64,000 nt of DNA. It comes from Antedon mediterranea (taxonomy: Eukaryota > Echinodermata > Crinoidea > Comatulida > Antedonidae). Below are positions 39,301 through 49,212 of this stretch, in pieces; within the stretch, counting starts at the first letter, position 1, and every line of letters starts with the position of its first letter. A model generated the notes under the pieces. It was not told the origin of the DNA. It ran no database searches and saw only the letters and a list, made by a program, of their open reading frames with translations. The translations under genes and the position numbers were made by a program. The stretch lies in assembly GCF_964355755.1 (NCBI RefSeq), contig NC_092672.1, forward strand, positions 5,208,001 to 5,272,000. Reading direction: 5' to 3'.

Positions 39301-40867
39301 ATAATATTATGTGACATTAAAATGGCATATTAAAAAAATTGTAAGAATTATTTTTAATTAATTAATCTTTAAGTTGTTAATTTTTGTTGTAGGATGAGAA
39401 GAAACGGATAGAAGAGTTGGGTGGGTGCGTTGTATGGTTTGGAGCATGGCGCGTCAACGGTAGTCTAGCAGTATCAAGAGCTATAGGTAGGTGGCATTTG
39501 GACAACAAGATGAAATGAAGAGATAGCCAGATTGGTTCCACTGTCTCAATAATGCTTGTGATTTGATCTTTGTTGTTTTAAAAACAAAAATTATTCTTTG
39601 TTTTTCTTTTTTTTCTTTGTCCCCTCTTGTAGCACCTTCAATTACACTATGAAATATATTTTTTAATTTAAATGTCAGAAATGTACATATGCATATGACA
39701 GAGAATTATAATAAAAGTGGGCAACCCACACAAGAAAAAAAAAGTAAATTCTTTTAATGTTTTATTATAGGTGATGCAGATCATCGTCCGTATGTTAGTG
39801 GTATTCCAGATATTGCCTCAATTAAACTAGAAGGTGATGAAGATTGTTTTATTCTTGCATGTGACGGCCTCTTTGATACCGTGTCGTTACAAGATGTGTG
39901 CGATGTTGTTCAAAATTGTATAAACACAGACAGTGAATTTTCCACTGTCTCTCACAAGCTTGTATCTGTTGCGAAAGAACGTGGTTCCACCGATAATATC
40001 ACATGCATTGTCGTGTTTCTCAATCCTCAAAAACGTGAAATCACTGTTCAGGAAGATGAGGAAACTGTTATTGTTGACGAGTCAGAAAATTCTGATGGTG
40101 CAGACAACAAAGAGGATAAAGAATCGGATATTGGAGAAGATGGAAAAATTAACAGTTGTGATGGCTCTGAGCAGCCTGCCAATCCACAAGAAACAAGTGA
40201 TCAAACAGAGGCTAAGGATTTAAGTTCTGCATTAGAGACTAAGTCAGAGACTAATAAATCCCAAACTGCATCAGAGACTGAGGAATCAGAAACTGTGTCA
40301 GAGGCTAAGGAATCGGAAACTCTGTCGGAGGCTAAGGAATCAGAAACTCTGTCGGAGGCTAAGGAATCTGAAGAATCAACAAAGGCAGATACCAATATAA
40401 ATAACAATAACAGTATATTATCAAATATTGACAATAATTCCTTTAGTAAATCTACGAGGATATCAACAAATAAAAAGGAACGTAAAGCTGTTCAAACAAG
40501 TATGGAAAAACTATCACTAGCAGGTAATAGATTGAAGCTTAGTCCAAATCGCAAAAAGACAACAACGCCCCTATCGAAACCGTCACCTGTTAATGTCGAA
40601 TCAAATGTTGCAAAACCCAAGAAGTTGTCATTAAAGAAGAATACAAAGCGATCTACTACGCAGTCAAGCAAAATCTCCGAGTCAAATGGTACATGCATAG
40701 AAATTGTTTCACCTTTAAGTAAAGATAGTAAAAAGTCAAATGAATTGAAGGCAAGGTTTAAACCTAAGTCGGTAAATGGCTGTCAGGGTCGAGTTCGTAG
40801 GGATGAGGTTATAGCTGGCGCTACACGGTATGATCATATGTATCACAAAGGGTCAATGCCAGCTTAG
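27333..40867 (+). CDS. PPM1E/PPM1F (POPX)-type protein serine/threonine phosphatase
   Basis: Seven phase-consistent exons: 27333-27517, 33075-33190, 33773-33963, 37092-37289, 38248-38391, 39393-39486, 39771-40867; 674 aa. Metal-dependent PP2C-family phosphatase; vertebrate PPM1E/F dephosphorylate PAK and CaM kinases. After an N-terminal region of about 140 residues come the PP2C motifs: [17 protein letters not shown] (178-183), SGTTG (234-238), GDS (254-256), [22 protein letters not shown] (to 311), ACDGLFD (339-345) and RGSTDNIT (380-387). All metal-binding Asp residues are present, so it should be active. The tail (about 396-674) is disordered: acidic, then a tandem SETxSEAKE repeat, then Lys/Ser-rich. 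That length favours a PPM1E-like form, though the gene probably predates the E/F split. Intron 1 is 5.6 kb. Close relatives include nematode FEM-2. Confidence 0.93.
27522..29664. other. PPM1 intron 1, left part
   Basis: No gene seen. It includes AGGCCT-rich sequence (27790-27895), an imperfect tandem repeat of about 65-70 bases at 27900-28110 (units start TTAACTTGTAATTCATTACT), and a retroposon 3' end at 28376-28518 with a TCTTA-repeat tail. Confidence 0.5.
28376..28518 (+). mobile_element. retroposon 3' end with TCTTA tail
   Basis: GAGCAATGAATTTCC...GAGGATCAATAAAAG followed by TTATCTTATCTTATCTTA. This is the usual form of a 3' UTR plus simple-repeat tail in LINE-like elements. No coding part remains. 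Confidence 0.45.
29665..29968. mobile_element. MITE, CTCTGTCTACACTATCAAAC family, with internal insertion
   Basis: TTAAGCTCTGTCTACACTAT and the GCCCAAATTTGGTAGTGATAT motif at the left, then about 190 unrelated bases, then GGGCATATCACATTTTTT near the right. The right terminus is lost or runs into the next element. Confidence 0.5.
29969..30031. mobile_element. minimal fold-back MITE, about 62 bp
   Basis: TTAAAGCTCTGTCTACACTA at the left and TAGTGTGGACAGAGCTTTAA at the right, with only about 20 bases between. It is an internal-deletion form of the family, a nearly perfect hairpin. Confidence 0.75.
30032..33074. other. PPM1 intron 1, right part
   Basis: AT-rich intron with frequent TACAGTA words and the MITE at 31026-31304. 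No exon recognised before the acceptor at 33074. Confidence 0.4.
31026..31304. mobile_element. MITE with TAAAGATRTATTGTCCCC ends (copy 2)
   Basis: TTAAAGATGTATTATCCCCC at the left, then TTTTGCAGTTTTAATAAAGT and CTATTATGTGACATTAAAAT as in the copy at 23415. The right end is reduced to ATACCTTTTA. Confidence 0.6.
34012..34135. repeat. pogo-like MITE remnant
   Basis: CAGGGGACACCCCAATTAAA at the left and TAATGTTCCCCTTAATTA at the right, with GGGACACCCCTAATTAGGGG between. It lies in PPM1 intron 3. Confidence 0.45.
35177..35318. mobile_element. MITE, CTCTGTCTACACTATCAAAC family
   Basis: TAAAGCTCTGTCTACACTAT at the left and ATAGTGTAGACAAAGCTTTTA at the right, with GATGATGTCATATCACTACC inside. It lies in PPM1 intron 3. 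Confidence 0.75.
35319..37091. other. PPM1 intron 3, remainder
   Basis: No exon seen. It holds an imperfect tandem duplication at 36172-36660: ATTTTGAGGTAGAATTGTGG recurs about every 60-70 bases, in a two-part unit of about 130 bases with CCATTTTCATATTCATTAAT and CCATTTTAGCCATACCTTG alternating. Confidence 0.5.
37466..37758 (-). mobile_element. tRNA-Leu-like SINE (copy 1) in PPM1 intron 4
   Basis: On the minus strand it starts GTGAGTGGCCGAGCGGTTAA, an A box of tRNA-Leu type. About 60 bases later comes GGGGTTCGAGGCTCACTC (B box and acceptor strand). The spacing fits a tRNA with a long variable arm. The body contains GTGTACACATCTAGCTCGTG and shares its layout with 51066-51345. Confidence 0.7.
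38471..38624. mobile_element. MITE, CTCTGTCTACACTATCAAAC family, TTAA-flanked
   Basis: TTAAGCTCTGTCTACACTAT at the left and TAGTGTTGACTGAGCTTAA at the right, with two AAATATGGTAGTGRTATG motifs and CATCATGTACAT inside. TTAA lies at both ends, which could be a piggyBac-type target duplication or part of the terminal repeat. It lies in PPM1 intron 5, 80 bases after exon 5. Confidence 0.75.
39115..39370. repeat. degenerate copy of the TAAAGATRTATTGTCCCC MITE
   Basis: Shares TTTTAATAAAGTTAATCAC and TATTATGTGACATTAAAATG with the copies at 23415 and 31026; the terminal repeats are unrecognisable. It lies just before PPM1 exon 6. Confidence 0.4.
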
Positions 40868-40876
40868 TCGACCATC

Positions 40877-41038
40877 TTAATCTCTGCCTACACTATCAAA
40901 CCTTTATGTGAAAAAAAATGTGCCCAAATATGGTGGTGATATTCCAAAATATGGTAATGATGTAACATCACCATGTCCATATATGGGCACATCACATTTC
41001 TTTGTCACATAAAGTTTGGCAGTGTAGACAGGGCTTAA
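40877..41038. mobile_element. MITE in the PPM1 3' UTR
   Basis: TTAATCTCTGCCTACACTAT at the left and AGTGTAGACAGGGCTTAA at the right, with GCCCAAATATGGTGGTGATA inside. It starts nine bases after the stop codon, so the transcript's 3' UTR begins with a self-complementary transposon copy. Confidence 0.75.
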
Positions 41039-43490
41039 GTTTATTGGAGTTATATTAATTACTTTTCTAGGAATGTCCGAACATAATTCTAATTATTTAT
41101 GAGTACCTTGTCAAAAACTAGGTGAAAGTAGAGGAACATTTTAATTAAGATGGCTTTAAATTAAAATGCATGCATACTATTTAATCTTTGACACAGTTAC
41201 AAGGTAACCTTTGACATAGCCATACCTGTATGGAGAAAGTTAAATTTTAGACATTTATATTTCTCATATCGTTGAATTGAGTTTAACTTTAACATTTTCA
41301 TTAAACTATTAGTTTTTAAAATACAAGATGAAAAAAAAAATTATTTTTCCAGTTATATATTTTTAAACTTTTTTTTTTAAACAAACGACAAGGACAGATG
41401 ATCCTAAATTTTGTTATAATTTTCTTTGCATTGACATTTGTTTTAGTATATCTAAAATATTCATTTCATAAATTTGAAATATTTTGATTGGCATTCTTCC
41501 ACTGGTAATACCAAAGTGATTGGTGTGTGGTTTTAAAGTCTATATTTAAATTGTTAAATATTGTTAATATCAAGTATTTAACCTCAATACTATTGAGTAG
41601 AAAAACACCTTAATTATTGTTATGGTTAAGTAAAAATGACTATTGATTTTTAATTCTTATGAGACAACCAAGAGAAAGGATATTTTCGTAGAGTCGTATG
41701 ACTAAAGGTAGGTGTGTGTGTGTATTACACCTAATATGTTGAGACCACTTTGGTTGAATTGTAAATGTGGTACCCTAATAGAGGTTTTTTACAAAATGTA
41801 CAATATTCTATATGTTTTGTTAATTTATAATTAAAGTTTTAAAACAATGACTTCCAAAAGTTACTGATTGGCAAAAATTTTTAAAAAGTTATAAATTTAA
41901 AATACATAACTTTAAATTATTGTATGTCATAAATTTTTAAAAAAAATTTCATGTCTAGGATGTTAACAAAAATAAATATGTTTTTACTATCACCCAGTTG
42001 AGAATTATGATTTTAACAACAGTATTAGCTTTGTGTAATGAATTTCAATACTGGATTAAAAACGCTTTTATAATGCAATTCAATTTAATCATTGTTCTGT
42101 ATTACGTACAGTATACATATTGTACGATTATTTTCCTTACGATTTTAGAAATCATTTTTAATAAGTAGCTTTTTATACTCAATTTAATTTTTGTGATGTA
42201 AATTTTAGTTTTTGATACAAAACATGAGTGTAGATAATTGATGGCAAAAAGAATTATGTCGTTACATTTTAAGAAAATAACACCCTAAAATCTCACTTTT
42301 TGAAAAAAAGGTTGTTGTATTTGTAGGAGGCATACGTCATGCCTTGATCTCAAATCTCAACATCAATATACTCATCACTGTATTAAATTTTCAAATTATT
42401 TTGATGTTTTGTAAGTTTTTAGAAACGTGTAAATTATTCTGACTGAAGAATTGAATTTTATTTTCTATGAGGCTTTTCTCTAAAGATTGTATTTTGAAAA
42501 TAATGCTATTGTGCCTTTTAAAAAGGTTGTTGGATTTAGGAATAACCAACCATGTATTTAATAGCAAAAATGTACAAATATTTGGGACAATATATATAGT
42601 ATTATTTTTAAGTATGACAAGGAGCTGTTACAGTACTTTTTCTGTAGGTCTGTTTTTGAAGGTTTGTCGCTGTTGGTAAAGTTCATACCCAATTCTCAGT
42701 GGTTTATCTCCATATACGACAGTATTTACCCAGTATCATAGGAAAATTCCTTAATACAGCATCTTATGTGTATCACATGAGATGTCTGTATCATTTAGGT
42801 TATGGTCTATGATACTAGGCGATATATGTGAAGTGATGGTGGAAACATTCTAGATACAGTACTGAGAATCGAGTGAAAATGAAAAGGTAATGTTTTGAAA
42901 AAGGGATATGACCATGTTCTACTTGATAGACTAGAACTTCACTCTACAGAACTGCCATGTTGGTAGAACTCTGCCAATATTACACCACTTCATGCTACAG
43001 TACTGTGTTCACAATAACAAACTCTGTAACGGTTTGTAAATTTGTTTTAAGGAATACTGTATGTATGTAGTTACAGTACGCCAATAAGGTGAAATATACT
43101 GTGTGTATGTCTGTAGGCACATCATGCTTATATAAATAAGGTGAAATATATTGTGTCCACATTTTCATATGTAGTCCTATGCCTATATAAGGTAAAATAA
43201 TATACTGTATGAAAGTCCATATGTTAAGGGTTATACTTTTGGTTGATACATAGGTGACACAGTATCACAGGATTTGCCTATGATACTGTATAATTTATAG
43301 ATACAGTATCGCGAAAGCTATTATAATTATTGTTTGAAGGAAGCGCATTAGCGTATACCAAATGTTACAGACCTGTATTTGCGCATGCCAGTTAAGAGGC
43401 ACTGTAATTTTCCGCTTTTTTAATTGGAATTACTACAAGGTAGGGGATACAGGAATTTTACAAAAGTAATCAATAAACAACGTCCAGTCT
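41039..43490. other. PPM1 downstream region
   Basis: AT-rich 3' UTR and intergenic sequence. It contains a palindromic repeat at 42733-42853 related to 2200-2350 (ATACAGCATCTTATGTGTAT, then GTCTATGATACTAG). No gene recognised. Confidence 0.4.
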
Positions 43491-43630
43491 TTAAGCTCTG
43501 CCTACACTATCAAACTAGTTTGACAAAAAGGTTATGTCCAAATATGGTAGTGATATGACATCATCATGTCCATATATGGGCATATAACATTTTTTGTAAC
43601 ATAAAGTGTGATAGTGTAGACAGAGCTTTA
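43491..43630. mobile_element. MITE, CTCTGTCTACACTATCAAAC family
   Basis: TTAAGCTCTGCCTACACTAT at the left and ATAGTGTAGACAGAGCTTTA at the right. It lies about 310 bases beyond the stop codon of the SIRT4-like gene on the minus strand. Confidence 0.75.
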
Positions 43631-43943
43631 GAATATTTTAAACAGCTTGGAAATGTAGGCATATTGTATTTTCTTAATGATTAGAGGCTGTGCCTGGTGT
43701 TGTGGCAACTGAAAGGGCATTTTTTCTCATGTTAATGGTGATTTTAGGATGTAAATTGTGTTGTAATCAGGAATAAAAACAATTGAAAACCAACTTAACT
43801 TAACATTATTTTATTTTTCATTTTAAATAAATTGATACAGTTCAAAGAATGGTCGGTTCATACCTTGCAAGATTTAATTAAAAATCTTGCAGTTAAACTG
43901 TCAATTTTGAAACAAAATATGTAACGTCATGGTATCTTTAATA

Positions 43944-45394
43944 TCAAACAGTCAGGTTCGGCAGGACATCACCTAACTTGGCATCAATCTTGAGAGTTGC
44001 CAGGTGATCAGCTTTGGTTGGCCCAATGTTGACTATTGCTATGGGTTTATTGCATTCAAATGCAAATTTTGCATATTTATTTGATGAGAAATACTAAAAA
44101 AAAACAGAATTCATGTGTATAATTACTTTTTGAGTAATCCTGCTAAATGTAAAATCGCGAAAATTAATAGGCCCGCGACAATTTTGGGCTTTACAGTAAT
44201 TGTAAAGAGTGAAGGAAGGAGAGTGCGAAAAGCACAAACAAATAAATTCTATTTGACTACTGTGGAGTAGCTTTGCATCAGGCAGTTGAGTAATTAATTG
44301 GTCAGATGTTTTTTCCTACTCAATTACTCTTTGACTCGAAGCTACTCCACAGTTGTCAAATACAATTACAACCCTGTTGGTGCAGTACCTGCTGCTTACT
44401 TGGGCTCGAGTCTAACCACTAGACATCATCGCAAGCTCGGTGGTCTAGAGGTATGAATGCCAGGCTAGTGATCTGGAGGTCGTGGGTTCGATTCCCACTC
44501 GAGAATTACTTGCTCTCAATGTACTTAGTATACAATACAAATTTGGTCAGAGTACGGCAAACATCTGACCAATTAAATAAATTCTAAAAACCTTGATGAC
44601 AGACTTACTTCTAAAGATGTGCCAAGAATCATAATTCTGTCAGCATTTGTAATACTCTTCAGTAGAAATGTCTCTACTGACATTTCAACGTTATCTCCTA
44701 AGAACAATATATCTGGCTTAAGAATTCCTTTACAATTTTCACATTTAGGTATAGTGAACTTCTTCATGTCTTCTTTCAAAAGAACAGGATTTTCTTCTTG
44801 CATATCGAGGCTGAAATTAGGATTGAGTTTGGTAAATCTTTTTTGTAGATCACTTCTTTTTGTGACATAATATTTACAAGACATGCATTTGGCCCTGAGA
44901 AGACTTCCATTTACTTCGGTTACACTCTTACTACCAGCCTTTGAGTGAAGCCCATCAACATTTTGCGTGGCTAACCATTCAATTTTACCCCTCTCTTCCC
45001 AACGAGTTAAAGCTTTATGAACGTCGTTTGGTTTAGGAACTTTCAATCTCATCCACTCTGCCCAACTCTGCTGACTAATTTCATCTGTCTTTTGGAAGAC
45101 ACGTGGTGAAAAGGATCCTCCAACGGTTTTGGTTGAATTATACCAATCAGGAATACCAGACTCTGTCGACAACCCTGCTCCAGTAAGGACGAACAGCTTT
45201 TTAGTTTTATCGATGAAGTCCTGTACGTCCTTTAAATCTTTTTCCTTGAGAGGTTCACTGGTAGGTACACAGTTGTTTGCATTACTTTTTTGATGTAACC
45301 ATGTTTTAACATTCTGCAACGGTAGAAACTTGCCTGGCATTGCTTTTACGCCGTATATAGCAGTATTTCTCAAGGCAGCTGGTATGAAAATCAT
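43944..45394 (-). CDS. SIRT4-like sirtuin paralogue, catalytic His replaced by Asn
   Basis: Two exons, 45394-44609 and 44093-43944, 311 aa, with a GTAAGT donor and TTTTAG acceptor. The fold signatures of a class II sirtuin remain: [12 protein letters not shown] (72-83), TQNVDGLH (143-150), two zinc Cys pairs (170/173 and 218/221), KPDILFLGD, and the C-terminal [14 protein letters not shown]. The catalytic His of the family lies in TELHG; here the peptide is TEVNG, with Asn162. The NAD-loop motif PDYRS reads PDWYNS, so its Arg is gone, and about 9 residues of the following segment (YWARNFVGW in SIRT4) are missing. Frame and splice sites are intact, so it looks like an expressed protein without normal deacylase activity, not a pseudogene. 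It lies downstream of the canonical copy in the same orientation. The basic N-terminus may target mitochondria. Confidence 0.88.
44427..44580 (+). mobile_element. tRNA-Thr(AGT)-like SINE in the SIRT4-like gene intron
   Basis: At 44435-44503 a tRNA-like head has A box TGGTCTAGAGG, anticodon stem CCAGG/TCTGG with loop CTAGTGA (anticodon AGT), and B box GGTTCGATTCC. The acceptor stem is imperfect. A short body follows and ends in TAAATAAATT near the splice donor of exon 1. It lies opposite the sirtuin gene. Confidence 0.6.
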
Positions 45395-46814
45395 TTTGGA
45401 GGTTGCGTGATAATTAATATGACCTGAGCATCAATAAATACAATCTCATACAATCAGTAGAGTTTTTCTAATGGTTTGAATAGGCCTATATGGCAAAATT
45501 TGATATGGTAATGTTACATGATTACTTCCTCATACCAGGGAGATTTTATTTTACTCCTTTCTGATACATACAATTGAATTTAATTGTAAACCGCAGAGCC
45601 ACCATGGCACATTGTCGACAATTTCTCATCCGTGAAAAGTGGTTTCCTGAAAACAGATTGATGAAAAGAAACAAATAAAACATATTGCAATAGTAAGGTA
45701 CATTCCAGCATTTATATCACCTATATATTGTTCTGAAAAGAACTGTTGAGTTTCTCAACGTTTTGATCAATATAACTTTGATCGTCCTCAGGAGTGAGAA
45801 TGCAGGAACTGGACTGGACAAGTCACTCACTCTCACCCAAAACGTTGAGAACAGTTCTTTTCAGAACTATATATATGTGGTGTACCGTAAACTTAATATC
45901 AACATTTGATTTCACCATGCAAACAATATAATAGCATCCACAATATATCATCATGCAACCTATAAATTGTATCATGGTGATTAATTGATTGAACCAAAGA
46001 ATATAAATAGATTGAACCTACCTTCCTAGAGTCTGTTAATTTAATTAATGATGGTTTTTAATCTTGAGTCGGGTGGATCAGTTTAGGACGTCCTCTGGAC
46101 ACTGCCAGCTACAAATATCAAATTTAAGTATGGATATGGTTTACTTGAGTTATATATTATATAGTCCGGTTTAGTCCATTCAACGTACTGGTACCATTTC
46201 ATTCAATACTAAGGAACGTCTGTATATATTGACAGTGTAAATTAATTCAGAATAATCGTATTACACAGCTAACAGTACAAAGTTTAGAGATCAATAATGT
46301 ATATTGTTTATATTTATAGGCCTATTATGTTGGTATAGTATTGGTATAACACATTATTGTCTATGTATTATCACCGACCAAAATGCTTTCATGGCCACTG
46401 TAGAAGTTACACTATTATGAATAGCCGTGTATCGTATGATGGCTGAATACAATACAAAATTTACATAACAATATACAATAGAGTTATGTTATTATTCAAT
46501 TATTCTAATAGTAGTACTAAAACATGTTTATCCTTTATAATATTGTATCAGTCTATCCATCCAATTTTGAACTTTGATTAACCCAAGTTTAAATACTTAA
46601 CTCATTCTAATAACAACAATAAACTACAGTATGCATTAAAAAAACTATTTATTGGTTAAAATATTTAATAAAATATAGTATAAGTTAAAAAACATTCAAA
46701 ATTGTTATTGTTGATCAAAAGATTGACATCTATTTTGGTTTAGAAACTTTCTACTTGTGAATTTCCATAGATTATCTTAAAATATTTATTTTGGCGCATT
46801 GGAATCATCACAAA
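45395..46814. other. spacer between the two sirtuin genes
   Basis: Contains the promoter side of the downstream sirtuin copy and the hammerhead-like palindrome at 45730-45867. The remainder is AT-rich with no recognised gene. Confidence 0.4.
45730..45867 (-). ncRNA. degenerate hammerhead-like three-way junction
   Basis: On the minus strand an 18-bp outer stem encloses stem III (CTCAACGTTTT with AAAACGTTGAG), stem I (GGGTGAGAGTG with CATTCTCACTC, two G-T pairs) and stem II (GATCAA with TTGATC). Stem I is followed directly by CTGAGGA, a match to the hammerhead core CUGANGA. After stem II the consensus GAAA reads AAAA, so the essential G12 is missing. Such ribozymes are common in Penelope-like elements. 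This copy is probably inactive and could be coincidental. Confidence 0.4.
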
Positions 46815-47949
46815 TTAAACAGACAATTCTGGAAGTATATCGCCCAATTTTGCTTCAATCTTGAGTGTTGCCAGGTGATCAGCTCTGGTTGGCCCAATGT
46901 TGATTATTGCTATGGGTTTATTCCATTTCTTTGCAGCTAGTGCAAAACGATAACCTGAGTAAACCTACAGTATAAAAACATAAAAAGCAATTATAATTCA
47001 GCAGGTTTTACGAAAAAATGTAATAGTGAAAGAATCAATGGAAGAAGAAACATTATGCAGTGGACAAACTCTAACAACTTACTTCTAGAGATGACCCTGC
47101 ACATAATATACCATCAGCTTTTTCTACCTGATTCATCAAATATCCAACAATTGTTTTCTCAACATTATCTCCAAAAAATACGATATTTGGCTTAAGAATT
47201 CCTCCACACACTTCACATTCAGGAACGTCAAAATTCTTCATTTCATCCTCTGACAGAAGGGTGTCACCATCCGGTCCCATTGCTCCTTGTTTAGTTATAA
47301 AATCAGGATTCAGTTTTAGCAACTTTTCCTGAAAAATATTTCTATCAGTGACATTATTACAAGATAGGCAGTTGACCCTGTGTAAACTCCCATGTAGTTC
47401 GGTTACTCTCTCACTACCAGCCTTTAGGTGAAGTCCATCAACATTTTGCGTCGCTAACCAGTCGATTTTACCCCTTTTTTCCCAAACAGATAAAGCCATG
47501 TGAGAGGTATTTGGCACAAATGATTTGTACCTCATCCACCCAACGAAATTCCGAGCCCAATACTGCCGCCGTCTTTCAGCACTTTGTAAGAAAGTCTTGT
47601 ACTGCATGGGTCTGCTGTTACTTCGTGCATAGAGTCCTACACCTTCTGACCTGTAATCAGGAATACCAGATTCGGTTGACAAACCAGCTCCAGTAAGGAC
47701 GAACAGCTTTTTCGTTTTGTCGATGAAGTTCTGTACTTTGTTTAAATCATTTTCATTAATAGGTGAACTGGGAGGTACAAATAAATTACTTTTTCTTTCT
47801 GCTTGCACTTCTACTGAATCTCTTCGTTGATATGAGTTTGAAAGGAGTGCTATTGACCGTTTAAAATGTACACTATTATTGCAAGTATTTATGGTGTTAT
47901 TTTGCTTTGGAATGAAATGCTTCAATTTCAGAAAGTTTATCTTTGTCAT
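46815..47949 (-). CDS. SIRT4: mitochondrial NAD-dependent protein lipoamidase/deacylase SIRT4
   Basis: Two exons, 47949-47083 and 46964-46815, 338 aa (human SIRT4 314). Class II sirtuin of the mitochondrial matrix; SIRT4 removes lipoyl and branched-chain acyl groups and restrains glutamate dehydrogenase and pyruvate dehydrogenase. Seen: basic N-terminal targeting-like region; [16 protein letters not shown] (87-102); YWARNFVGW (130-138); TQNVDGLH (167-174); catalytic His186 in TELHG; zinc Cys194/197 and 244/247; the SIRT4-type loop [38 protein letters not shown] at the start of exon 2; and [14 protein letters not shown]. The intron after SSLE matches that of the neighbouring copy. It is the functional, conserved member of the pair. 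Confidence 0.95.
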
Positions 47950-48039
47950 CTTGAAAAGCTGCAGTAAAAAAGGGAGGAAAAAAAAACATTTTAAAGATCG
48001 CAGTATTATTATTCACATTTTCCATTCCCGGATTACTAC
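47950..48039 (-). promoter_or_regulatory. region upstream of SIRT4
   Basis: This short interval between the SIRT4 start codon and a LINE relic must hold the 5' UTR and perhaps the proximal promoter. No decisive motif seen. Confidence 0.25.
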
Positions 48040-48243
48040 TCACGCACAAATTGGATGAGGGACTCATTTGGTCGAAAAGCTATTATATTATGGAATTCGT
48101 TATCGGAGGATGTAGTAGCTTCAAGATCAACCAATCAATTTAAGTCCGGTCTTGAACGGGCATGGTCCAACCACCCTCTTAAATTTGCGCCATATTCAAG
48201 AGTTGATGTAAATTATCAAGAGGGGCTTATAGGCATAGCCTAG
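48040..48243 (+). mobile_element. non-LTR reverse-transcriptase C-terminal relic
   Basis: The plus translation RDSFGRKAIILWNSLSEDVV, then a segment containing FKSGLERAW, matches the usual end of RTE/jockey-like reverse transcriptases (xxSFFPRTIxxWNSLPxxVV). It closes with a stop at 48243. Only this piece remains. Confidence 0.65.
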
Positions 48244-49212
48244 CCTCGACTCCGGACCCAGCATTGCTGAGCTCCGGAAACAAGTAAACAAGTAAGTAAA
48301 CAATTGAGTTGATCCCATTTAACCACTACACAGTATATAGATTGGACCCGGCAGTGGCCTACTCACTGTGTCATTATTTTGATTCAGATAGCTCTCAGCT
48401 CCCCCTCTGGGGTTCAACAGTGCATAGCTACTTACTCTACTTTATTTACTACACATACAGGCCTAGAGTTTAGTACTAGAATAGAGGCCTACAGTACACA
48501 GTACAGGCTACATAAAGCCTAAAAAGCTAGAGTGAATTGATTGATTGTAATTTGCTTTGTACAACTTTCGGATATTCTAACCCACAATATAATAACGCGC
48601 ACCTAATATTACAGTTTTATCGGCGTAATTCTTGTTGTGTGTAGGATGAATATTTATCCAAAAGTTGCCGATTACGTAACTGAATTTCGTTTCTGCTGCT
48701 GCCCTCTATATGTGTCAAGGTGTGTGGTGCAGTGTGGTGGCGCAATATGTGTTTGTTGTTTTTTTTTTTCAAGAAGATGGTGGTGGTGTCATGAAAACCA
48801 AAGTAAAAAGTCGGTACAATGTTGTCTTAAAATACGTATTTTCTGTTTCATTTTAATAATATTGCTTCCAGATGGTATGTATGATATAAAGTTGCTTTGC
48901 TTTAATCTATGAAATAAAATATAACTTTTTTGTTAGAATTAATTGAGTTTAGATAGATGTGTAGAGGCCTAGTTTCCTAGGCTAGGCCTGTGATGTGTGT
49001 GTCGACCTACCTACCTGGAAATACCAAGCAATACTGTAAATGACATTCAACTATCAAAATGGACATGAACTCTCTGTTCTTATTTGAACTTAAAGGCCTA
49101 CTAGGGCAGCACAATACATTAGACATAATAAGCTAAATAAGACATGGAACTACATGAAATATAAGCTCTCTGCTTAGTCTGTGCAAGTTTTTAAAGAATG
49201 TATTTTATTTTA
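48244..49212. other. gene-free interval
   Basis: No recognised coding sequence. It may hold a non-coding first exon of the RNF34-like gene, whose first visible exon begins at an acceptor at 51415. Confidence 0.3.

Noticed and set aside
44435-44503. A functional tRNA-Thr(AGT) gene
   Set aside because: The acceptor stem does not pair fully and a repeat body follows; more likely a SINE head.
43944-45394. Calling the His-to-Asn sirtuin a pseudogene
   Set aside because: No stop, frameshift or splice defect was found over two exons, and structural motifs are kept; pseudoenzyme is the better reading.
48637-48912. A 91-codon Cys-rich plus-strand frame
   Set aside because: Compositionally biased translation of TG-rich sequence with no domain pattern; not supported.
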